From contig JACDDF010000167.1 in the NCBI GenBank assembly GCA_013817135.1, positions 1 to 5,929 of the forward strand: a DNA stretch of 5,929 nt, given 5' to 3'. Below are positions 1-5,731 of this stretch, piece by piece (position 1 is the first letter of the stretch; the number at the start of each line of letters is the position of its first letter). This stretch comes from Nitrospirales bacterium (lineage in GTDB: Bacteria; Nitrospirota; Nitrospiria; Nitrospirales; UBA8639). A model generated the notes under the pieces. It searched no databases, had not been told where the DNA came from, and saw nothing but the letters and a program-made list of their open reading frames with translations. Position numbers and translations under genes: made by a program.

Positions 1-558
<558 letters not shown>

Positions 559-673
559 CTAAGAACACATTTTTCCTGGAAAGACCTCGCTTAAAACACG
601 CCATTGAGGAACTCTACAAGCCGTTAAAATGATGAAATTTGTAAACCAATCCCCATGCCGTGGCAAGAAGGCC

Positions 674-702
674 ATTGTAAGAATGGTGTCACGCTTCTGC
701 AA
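674..702 (-). promoter_or_regulatory. Possible sigma-70-type promoter for icd2
   Basis: Reading the minus strand, TTGCAG (-35, three of six consensus bases) is followed after exactly 17 nt by TACAAT (-10, five of six). Transcription would start about 130 nt before the icd2 ATG, downstream of the probable pilus-operon terminator. The -35 match is poor and the leader would be long, so this is tentative. Confidence 0.27.
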
Positions 703-717
703 TCAATCAAAGGACCC

Positions 718-819
718 ATGTGGCCACGAATCAAAAGTCTCAGGAAAGATGCGGAAAAAGGGGAAGTTTCCGAGAAACTTCAACCGAAAAAGAAAACTCC
801 ACTAGAAACAGGAAGTTAG
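718..819 (+). CDS. Doubtful small ORF of 33 residues, Lys/Glu-rich
   Basis: No known family is recognised. The frame starts at ATG 718 and stops at TAG 817-819. It would encode a charged peptide beginning MWPRIKSLRKDAEKG and ending KKKTPLETGS, with alternating Lys/Arg and Glu/Asp and no membrane segment or Cys. An AAAGGA at 709-714 could be a ribosome binding site but is only 3 nt from the ATG, which is short. It stands alone on the plus strand, in a gap between two minus-strand genes, and overlaps the stem-loop at 763-781. That stem-loop is better explained as a minus-strand terminator. The composition looks protein-like, but an ORF this short can easily occur by chance. Confidence 0.17.
   Translation: MWPRIKSLRKDAEKGEVSEKLQPKKKTPLETGS
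755..781 (-). terminator. Probable rho-independent terminator of the pilus operon
   Basis: On the minus strand there is a perfect 8-bp stem, GAAGTTTC/GAAACTTC, with a 3-nt loop. It spans 763-781 and is followed by CCC and then TTTTT (755-759). It lies about 115 nt after the pilX-like stop and before the candidate icd2 promoter, which fits operon termination. The stem is AT-rich and the T-run is short and offset by three C residues, so efficiency may be modest. On the plus strand no T-run follows the stem. Confidence 0.45.
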
Positions 820-897
820 AGGAATATTGAGAGGAAGCCTTGCAAGCGAATTTTTTGAGATTTTTCAGTCGAGAAATTGAAAAGTCTTAGAGAGACT

Positions 898-2217
898 CTA
901 GAGAAGTTGTTGCCAATTGAGTGTAGCAACAGGAAGTACTCGAAGAGACGAGGCAATCGGACAGGTATTCAGAGTCATCCGTACCTCGCCGTTCAATATC
1001 TGCACCTGGTCGGCCAAGAGGGCACCCTGAATGACTGAAGTCCCAATTCCACCATCAAAGGTGACTTGTCCAGAGACGATGATGAGGCCTTCCCAATGAA
1101 AAGGCGCAGCAATGTTTAGGTTCCCCGTTACCAAAAGAATGCCATATCCATTGAGATTCTGAACGGCAAGTCGCCTCGAAAATATCCCTGAAAGCGGTTC
1201 GGCATATAACAGGGCAGGATTCCCTGGTGCTCCCAGATTGACACTGACAAGATCTTCTGAAATGACCTGAGCGCCTCGCTTGAGGCTATCCAAAGCCTTC
1301 ACCAAATCCAGGCCATCCATGCCCACCTGTGGCATCGGAGGATTACCTGTGAAAGTGGCAGTTCCTTCCAACGCACCTGCAGGGCCCAACCACACTGGAG
1401 GCCTCCCTCCTGGCAGGAGCCCACAGTCATCAAAGCCTTCCACGACTGCGGTTCCTCCAGCGAATACGACCTGACTATTCGCATAGACCGGTGCCAGCAA
1501 TGGGGGGCCAGAGGGGTGTGCCACCTCCACTTGAATCAGGGAGGTGGCCCCTTCTACCTGACCCTGGCTGATGATGATTTCGACTGGGGAATATAGTGTT
1601 GGATTTGCTGACGTAAATGCCGTGGGCGTGAGTCCGCTTCCTAATGCAAATCCATAGAAAACCACGTTGCCTCGGTTATTTATTGAATGGGTCGCAGTGT
1701 TTCCATCCCCATCCTGATAGTGAGGGGTCAAAGAACTGTGCCCAGCCCGTTCTGCATCATACTCGGTTTTATGACGAATTTTAGTCCAATAAGGCAGAGT
1801 AGTTTGCACACTATTGGGAAGAACAGCCGTATTGATGAGGTTTCCACTCAGAGGAAAATAGTTGGTGAACAGCCCTGAATATTCCATATCATCCTGTGAT
1901 TTCCAGTCAGGGTAGGACAACACATAGGCGGACCAATTTGCTTGCAGAATGGGAGAAGGATCGCTGAGATACCCTGAATTTGATAAAGAAGAGCCACCTA
2001 AACGAATGGCTGTTTCTGCAATGCCCGCCTCTGCGGCATAGAACGTTGCCATCGCCCTTCTGAAATTTCCACTGATTTGTAGATCGGTGGACGTGGCAAA
2101 CAGAATCGTCGCACCCATAATTGTGGAAATAGCGACTAACAACAAGGCGGCAATGAGCGCTCCACCCATGGAATTATGACAATGCCTTATTCCTGCATGC
2201 CTATTGTGCCTGATCAT
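898..2217 (-). CDS. pilX: PilX-like type IV pilus minor pilin, enlarged (439 aa)
   Basis: Likely a minor pilin/pseudopilin of the PilX (GspK-analogous) class, inserted in the inner membrane and then built into the pilus initiation/tip complex. The Arg/His-rich leader (residues 1-18) leads into NSMGGALIAALLL, a hydrophobic helix (about 19-42), then ISGNFRRAMATFYAAEAGIAE (48-68), the hallmark of the PilX N-terminal domain. The +5 Glu of ordinary prepilins is absent, as in GspK-type proteins, so the exact cleavage site (after G18 or G19) is uncertain. Typical PilX is about 160-200 aa. Here residues 240-439 form an extra Gly/Val-rich region with DDCGLLPGG (263-271), GYGILLVTGNLNI (357-369) and WEGLIIVSG (375-383), which look like short beta strands. 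C265 and C419 are the only mature cysteines and could form a disulfide. The start ATG overlaps the pilW stop in an ATGA, implying coupling; no good Shine-Dalgarno is seen. Family call is strong; the role of the C-terminal half is unknown. Confidence 0.82.
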   Translation of the reverse strand: MIRHNRHAGIRHCHNSMGGALIAALLLVAISTIMGATILFATSTDLQISGNFRRAMATFYAAEAGIAETAIRLGGSSLSNSGYLSDPSPILQANWSAYVLSYPDWKSQDDMEYSGLFTNYFPLSGNLINTAVLPNSVQTTLPYWTKIRHKTEYDAERAGHSSLTPHYQDGDGNTATHSINNRGNVVFYGFALGSGLTPTAFTSANPTLYSPVEIIISQGQVEGATSLIQVEVAHPSGPPLLAPVYANSQVVFAGGTAVVEGFDDCGLLPGGRPPVWLGPAGALEGTATFTGNPPMPQVGMDGLDLVKALDSLKRGAQVISEDLVSVNLGAPGNPALLYAEPLSGIFSRRLAVQNLNGYGILLVTGNLNIAAPFHWEGLIIVSGQVTFDGGIGTSVIQGALLADQVQILNGEVRMTLNTCPIASSLRVLPVATLNWQQLL

Positions 2218-2834
2218 GATTGGCTATTTCTCATCGTGATTCGGGAATGGAGAGTCACCGTTCGATATCCACCGTTTTTGCCATACTGTGGATCGGGTTG
2301 TGACGTTCGGGCCGTCACCAAAATTCTAACTTGTCGTATGGCCTTGGAATTCGTGGTTGGGTTTCCACCCTGATCAAGATAGTCTACGACAAACGCTTCA
2401 ATGTCCTCACCAAATGGTTGATTTCCTCCACCAGTATTACGCCGGAGCATGTGGGTCGTGGCATCATGGACAAAAACGATTGATTCATTGGCATCGCTGA
2501 CGAGGCCATTTCCATTCAAATCGGCCTTGATAGAAAGCTTGCCTGGATCATACGTGATGCCCTCAAAATCATTAGTAAGATCGGAATCACGATTCACTCC
2601 GCGAGGATCATAACCGGCCATCAGGATTTCCCGGGTCACCAAATCCACCACCACGCGAGCTTGTTGCTGCATGTCCAAGACATGTTCTCGCACACCCTGA
2701 GCCTTGAGTTCTTGAATATACAGGGCATAGATCACACTCACCGTCAGGAGACTCAGGCCCAGGGCCACCACGACCTCAACAAGCGTATATCCCTGTGGGG
2801 ACCATTTTGAAATACCTGGCATCTCCTTATTCAT
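2214..2834 (-). CDS. pilW: PilW-like type IV pilus minor prepilin
   Basis: A prepilin of the PilW (GspJ-like) class, processed by PilD and expected in the minor-pilin complex that primes pilus assembly. The leader ends SPQG, with cleavage predicted after G15. The mature protein starts YTLVEVVVALGLSLL, with Glu at +5 (E20), N-methyl-Tyr at +1 and a membrane helix to about residue 40. MQQQARVVVDLVTREILMAGYDP (55-77) is the signature region of PilW proteins. A DLNGNGLVSDANE segment (105-117) resembles a calcium-binding dockerin/EF-hand loop. At 206 aa it is somewhat shorter than many PilW proteins. There are no cysteines. It begins 2 nt after the pilV-like stop and shares ATGA with pilX. The start at M1 has only a weak AAGTAAGA upstream, so translation probably depends on coupling. 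Confidence 0.85.
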   Translation of the reverse strand: MNKEMPGISKWSPQGYTLVEVVVALGLSLLTVSVIYALYIQELKAQGVREHVLDMQQQARVVVDLVTREILMAGYDPRGVNRDSDLTNDFEGITYDPGKLSIKADLNGNGLVSDANESIVFVHDATTHMLRRNTGGGNQPFGEDIEAFVVDYLDQGGNPTTNSKAIRQVRILVTARTSQPDPQYGKNGGYRTVTLHSRITMRNSQS

Positions 2835-2836
2835 TC

Positions 2837-3253
2837 TTACTTGGTGAGATAGGTGGTCAGTGTGGTGGTATGCGCATCATGGTCCCATCGCACTTCGACG
2901 GTGACCGTGTGCAACCCGGCTATTGGAGTGTGCGGTTGAATGGTGAGTGTGCGTTGATGATGCATCGCACCGGCAATAGAGCCATAGGGTTCTATGTTGA
3001 TCCATGGGTCGGTTAACGAAATGGGCACTCCACCCCGACGCACGTCTTCTATTTTTTCCTGGGCAAGGGTGACAGCTCTGGTCATTTTTTCACTTGCGGA
3101 CATGCCCGTATGGGCAACAACGGAATAGCCTGCAAACCCAAGGAGCGCGAGGAAAACCACCACCAAAGCCATGAGCACTTCTAATAAAGAGAACCCTCGT
3201 TGATCACGAAGACACATCCTTACTGGATATCGCTCATGAATGTTGGTTTTCAT
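2837..3253 (-). CDS. pilV: PilV-like type IV pilus minor prepilin
   Basis: A minor prepilin of the PilV (GspI-like) class, membrane-anchored until assembly into the pilus. The 20-residue leader ends LRDQRG. Cleavage after G20 gives mature FSLLEVLMALVVVFLALLGFAGY with Glu at +5 (E25). ASEKMTRAVTLAQEKIEDVRRGG (53-75) is the usual PilV/GspI helix carrying the A-QEKIE-like pattern. The C-terminal part is a short beta-rich domain with alternating polar/hydrophobic residues (TLTIQPHTP, HTVTVEVRWDHD). Length is 138 aa, typical for the class. The only cysteine, C14, is in the leader. Its ATG follows the fimT-like stop with no intervening base, and its stop is 2 nt before the pilW-like ATG. A GTGAAG just upstream, within the fimT-like gene, is a weak ribosome site. 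The function is inferred from class and gene order. Confidence 0.85.
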   Translation of the reverse strand: MKTNIHERYPVRMCLRDQRGFSLLEVLMALVVVFLALLGFAGYSVVAHTGMSASEKMTRAVTLAQEKIEDVRRGGVPISLTDPWINIEPYGSIAGAMHHQRTLTIQPHTPIAGLHTVTVEVRWDHDAHTTTLTTYLTK

Positions 3254-3757
3254 TTAAGACTTCACTTTTACCCGTCCGGTAATGCTGACCGTAATAATTC
3301 GCTTTCCAGCGGAATTGGACAGTGTAATAGAAGCTAAGCTGGACGCTGTTCCTCTTGGCAGAAAGGAGGGATTGTTGGATGCCGTCATCTTGACATCTCG
3401 ATAGCTCTCTTGAATATCGCGGGCGACAAGATGTTCACCTGGGTCGGACTTTCCATTATTGTTATCATCATCCAATAACTCATACCGATGACTATCCTGA
3501 AAGAAGACTCGTTGCCTATTCCGCTCGACCACGGCTTTCATTTTTGCCCCTAAAAGGTCAGAGGTCACCTGTCTGGCTGCTCCATTCAATCGCCAATGAG
3601 GTAACTGGGATACCAACCAGGTTTGGGCTAACATCAAGACTACCCCGATAATGCCAAGCACGATGATCAATTCAGTGAGAGTAAAACCTCTGGTACACCA
3701 AAGAGATCTCTTCAACCGTCTTATTCCTTCTACAGTGACGCCTTGAACCGTCTCCAT
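3254..3757 (-). CDS. fimT: GspH/FimT-like type IV pilus minor prepilin
   Basis: A prepilin of the GspH/FimT/FimU class, in T4P systems a structural minor pilin; some FimT proteins bind DNA for uptake in natural transformation. The leader is long (24 aa, Arg/Lys-rich), and cleavage after G24 gives mature FTLTELIIVLGIIGVVLMLA with Glu at +5 (E29). RQVTSDLLGAKMKAVVERNR (62-81) is the class-typical helix. A DDNNNGKSDPGE loop (97-108) fits a canonical 12-residue EF-hand loop. FLPRGTAS (132-139) and the ending ITVSITGRVKVK are usual for GspH/FimT beta domains. Mature cysteines are absent; C21 is in the leader. The start has a good AGGT about 8 nt upstream of the ATG. It lies 35 nt after pilD and directly abuts pilV, as the first of four prepilin genes. 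FimU is an equally acceptable name; the sequence does not settle whether it binds DNA. Confidence 0.8.
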   Translation of the reverse strand: METVQGVTVEGIRRLKRSLWCTRGFTLTELIIVLGIIGVVLMLAQTWLVSQLPHWRLNGAARQVTSDLLGAKMKAVVERNRQRVFFQDSHRYELLDDDNNNGKSDPGEHLVARDIQESYRDVKMTASNNPSFLPRGTASSLASITLSNSAGKRIITVSITGRVKVKS

Positions 3758-3792
3758 GTGGTCGTACCTGCCTTACAGGATTCGTTGGGTAC

Positions 3793-4575
3793 TTATAACA
3801 AACCATGAAAATACCAGTGCCATAATTCCGTTCCCCATACCACCGCGATCAGGCCCCCGAGCGCTAAATACGGTCCGAAAGGAATGTATTGGCCTTTTTG
3901 AAGAACCTTCGTGGCCAGCAACACAATCCCAACAACCGCTCCCACCACTGATCCCACCATCAAGGTGAGTATGGCCTGCTGCCATCCCAGAAAAGCTCCT
4001 ACCATGGCCAAAAATTTAATATCGCCGCCCCCAATGCCCTCTTTCCCGAACAAGAAGGGACTGACCCAGGCGAGAGCTAGTAAAAATCCTCCCCCCACCA
4101 AAATACCCACAAGCGAATCGCCCCAGCCTGTCGGTAGCAGGAAAGATGCGCACAAGAAACCAACCACAATTCCCGGCAATGTAATCACATCCGGAATGAT
4201 TTTGTGGTCCCAATCAATCCAAGCCACCACAAGGAACACCGATACCAATCCCGCATACACGATCGTGGGCCACGTGAGGCCAAATCGCCAGGCCACCAGG
4301 AGATACCCCAGGCCATTAGCTAATTCAATCATGGGATATCTTGACGGTATACCCGCATGGCAAGCTCGGCACCTCCCCAGCAGCCAGATGAAGCTCAAAA
4401 GAGGAACATTGTCATACCAGCATATCTGCCTTCCGCAATGCGGACATGCCGACCGAGGAGCCACCACAGATTGCCCCGTTGGTACTCTGTGCACACAAAC
4501 CGTCAAAAAACTTCCAATGATCGTTCCCAGAATAAAGACGCTTGGCCAAACAATCCAGTGAGACATAAAGGTCAC
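3793..4575 (-). CDS. pilD: Prepilin peptidase / N-methyltransferase PilD
   Basis: An inner-membrane aspartic protease (family A24A) that cuts the leader of type IV prepilins and methylates the new N-terminal residue. The N-terminal part carries GSFLTVCVHRVP (21-32) and a four-cysteine metal-binding-type module, CPHC (44-47) and CRAC (69-72). ELANG (84-88) follows. The catalytic motifs are WIDWDHKIIPD (119-129) and GGGDIKFLAMVGAFLG (182-197). D121 and D185 are 64 apart, as in Pseudomonas PilD (Asp149/Asp213 from memory). Several hydrophobic helices span about 90-260, and IPFGPYLALGG (231-241) is the usual last motif. At 260 aa it is slightly shorter than PilD (about 290). The reported start is GTG at 4575, with GGA 4 nt ahead; an ATG three codons later (4566) is the alternative. 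It heads the operon of its own substrates and is divergent from the LuxR-type gene. Confidence 0.95.
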   Translation of the reverse strand: MTFMSHWIVWPSVFILGTIIGSFLTVCVHRVPTGQSVVAPRSACPHCGRQICWYDNVPLLSFIWLLGRCRACHAGIPSRYPMIELANGLGYLLVAWRFGLTWPTIVYAGLVSVFLVVAWIDWDHKIIPDVITLPGIVVGFLCASFLLPTGWGDSLVGILVGGGFLLALAWVSPFLFGKEGIGGGDIKFLAMVGAFLGWQQAILTLMVGSVVGAVVGIVLLATKVLQKGQYIPFGPYLALGGLIAVVWGTELWHWYFHGLL

Positions 4576-4604
4576 ATATTCCGTAGTTAATTCGACTAGG
4601 GTGA

Positions 4605-4616
4605 GTTTACGTATAC
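4605..4616. promoter_or_regulatory. Near-palindrome, possible operator
   Basis: GTTTACGTATAC reads as its own reverse complement except at one symmetric base pair, with core TACGTA. It lies just upstream of the predicted -35 box of the LuxR-type gene and inside the region shared with pilD, where a dimeric regulator would be expected to bind. There is only one copy, and short palindromes arise by chance. Confidence 0.22.
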
Positions 4617-4622
4617 TTTCGG

Positions 4623-4651
4623 TTTACAATCCTAAAATGACCTGATATTCT
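4623..4651 (+). promoter_or_regulatory. Predicted sigma-70-type promoter of the LuxR-type gene
   Basis: TTTACA (4623-4628, five of six -35 bases) and TATTCT (4646-4651, four of six -10 bases) are separated by the ideal 17 nt. Transcription would start near 4658, leaving about 34 nt of leader before the preferred ATG at 4692. A second -10-like TATACT at 4612-4617 lacks a well-spaced -35. Confidence 0.45.
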
Positions 4652-4682
4652 CCCTTAGATAATTCTCCTAGAGTAAATGCCT

Positions 4683-4686
4683 GAGG
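4683..4686 (+). promoter_or_regulatory. Ribosome binding site that decides the LuxR-type start
   Basis: GAGG lies 5 nt before the ATG at 4692. The upstream in-frame ATG at 4677 has no comparable site, so the downstream start is preferred. Confidence 0.55.
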
Positions 4687-4691
4687 TACCC

Positions 4692-4952
4692 ATGACCAAC
4701 CAACTGAAGCCGGAAAAATTGGACTTGCCGCCTATTAAGCGAAAACGCCCGGAGGCGCTGACTCAACGCGAGCAAGAAATCCTGCAACTCATCTGGTCAG
4801 GATTGAAGAATAAAGAGATTGCACAGCAGTTAAAAATTAGCGTCAAAACTGTCGAAGCCCACCGGGCCAATATGATGAAGAAGGTTCGGGTTTCTAATGC
4901 CGCCCAACTGCTCAATGCCGCAATTCAGGAAGGCCTGATTCAGATAAAATAA
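4692..4952 (+). CDS. Stand-alone LuxR/GerE-type HTH transcriptional regulator
   Basis: A small cytoplasmic DNA-binding protein made almost wholly of a LuxR C-terminal (GerE) helix-turn-helix. After a basic stretch (PPIKRKRPEA) come LTQREQEILQLIWSGLKNKE, then IAQQLKISVKTVEAHRANMM and KKVRVSNAAQLLNAA. This covers the four-helix fold with conserved LT-RE-E, the Gly of SG, N-K-IA, S-KTVE-H and the following Asn. No receiver, PAS or autoinducer domain is present, so it is like the output domain of a NarL-type regulator alone. I prefer ATG 4692 (86 aa) because GAGG lies 5 nt ahead; ATG 4677 would add five residues (91 aa). It is divergent from pilD by 116 bp and convergent with rlmB, with only 14 nt between stops and no clear terminator. 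Control of the pilus operon is an inference from position; it could equally act elsewhere. Confidence 0.88.
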   Translation: MTNQLKPEKLDLPPIKRKRPEALTQREQEILQLIWSGLKNKEIAQQLKISVKTVEAHRANMMKKVRVSNAAQLLNAAIQEGLIQIK

Positions 4953-4966
4953 TTTCTTCACGGCTC

Positions 4967-5731
4967 TTATCGTTTCTGAGTCCGTTGGCGAACTGCCTCA
5001 AAAAGTGTCACTGCTACGGCAACTGACAAATTCAGCGAGTTCATTTTTCCAAACATCGGTATCTTCACTTGTTGGTCGCATTTTTTCATGACAATCGGCC
5101 GGATGCCCTCTCCTTCACTTCCAAACACCAGTGCAACAGGCTCCGTGAAGTCCACCTCTGAATAGGGTTCAACTCCTTCTGGGACTAATGCCACGGTCCT
5201 GATTTCCCGCTTCTGACATGTTTCGAGAAACTTCCCCGTATTGGCTACCCGCGCAATGGAGACATGCTCTAAAGCTCCAGCGGACGCTTTGGCCACCCCA
5301 CCTGTCAGCCCCACGGCCCGGTGCTTGGGGATGACAATTCCATCTCCACCGGCCGCCTCTACCGAACGGACAATCGCGCCTAAATTATGTGGATCCTGGA
5401 TTTGGTCTAACACCACTAATAAAGCAGGTATCGGTTTAAGAGAAAGTAGGTCCAGCAACTCCTCTCCCTCCAAATACTCTTTGGCGGAAACCTGAGCCAC
5501 CACGCCCTGATGATGTCGATCGCCAGCTAAGCGATCTAAGCGCTCCCGTGATTCGACGGCCAGGGAAATACCACGTTCCCTTGCCAATTTTACAATGGGA
5601 AGAAATCGGCCATCAGCCCGAAGAGTCCAAATTCGTTGAACGGGCCGAGACTGCGAGTGAAGAGATTCTAGAACCGCATGAAACCCATACACCGTTGCCG
5701 GGGATTCATCGCTTCCATCGTGTGGTGCCAT
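4967..5731 (-). CDS. rlmB: 23S rRNA (guanosine-2'-O)-methyltransferase RlmB
   Basis: A TrmH/SpoU-family enzyme that transfers a methyl group from SAM to the 2'-OH of a 23S rRNA guanosine (Gm2251 in E. coli). The N-terminal substrate-binding domain (about 12-88) contains [11 protein letters not shown] (14-24) and [11 protein letters not shown] (72-82). The SPOUT knot shows motif 1, [21 protein letters not shown] (108-128, N116 and R122), motif 2, [12 protein letters not shown] (201-212), and motif 3, [18 protein letters not shown] (224-241). All expected conserved residues are visible. Length is 254 aa, against about 243 in E. coli. The ATG start lies inside the end of cysS (26-nt overlap), with GGAAGA about 9 nt ahead; a later GTG at codon 14 is less likely given this site. 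The cysS-rlmB pairing is common in bacteria. The exact target base cannot be told from sequence; RlmB is the best fit among TrmH paralogues. Confidence 0.93.
   Translation of the reverse strand: MAPHDGSDESPATVYGFHAVLESLHSQSRPVQRIWTLRADGRFLPIVKLARERGISLAVESRERLDRLAGDRHHQGVVAQVSAKEYLEGEELLDLLSLKPIPALLVVLDQIQDPHNLGAIVRSVEAAGGDGIVIPKHRAVGLTGGVAKASAGALEHVSIARVANTGKFLETCQKREIRTVALVPEGVEPYSEVDFTEPVALVFGSEGEGIRPIVMKKCDQQVKIPMFGKMNSLNLSVAVAVTLFEAVRQRTQKR

Larger units (their letters stand above)
4576..4691. promoter_or_regulatory. Divergent control region between pilD and the LuxR-type gene
   Basis: This 116-bp AT-rich spacer must hold signals for both directions. On the plus strand I see a plausible promoter (listed separately). 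No convincing sigma-70 or sigma-54 promoter reading toward pilD was found. GTTTAC occurs twice, at 4605-4610 and 4622-4627, and the first copy starts a near-palindrome, GTTTACGTATAC (4605-4616). Confidence 0.45.

Noticed and set aside
629..805. Plus-strand ORF of 58 residues, very Lys/Arg-rich
   Set aside because: No ribosome binding site, a composition expected from A/G-rich non-coding sequence, and overlap with the probable icd2 promoter and the pilus terminator.
883..897. Short hairpin AGTCT/AGACT followed by TTTT on the minus strand at the end of pilX
   Set aside because: The stem is only 5 bp and AT-rich, and it is too weak to call a terminator; the 755-781 element is better.
3911..4561. 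Plus-strand ORF of 216 codons opposite pilD
   Set aside because: It is the antisense shadow of a clearly recognisable prepilin peptidase; the Pro/Thr-rich translation is the mirror of Gly/hydrophobic codons.
4567..4691. Sigma-54 or sigma-70 promoter reading toward pilD
   Set aside because: No GG-N10-GC element and no -35/-10 pair with acceptable matches and spacing was found on that strand.
4953..4966. Possible bidirectional terminator between the LuxR-type gene and rlmB
   Set aside because: The gap is only 14 nt and no stem-loop with a T-run is visible there.
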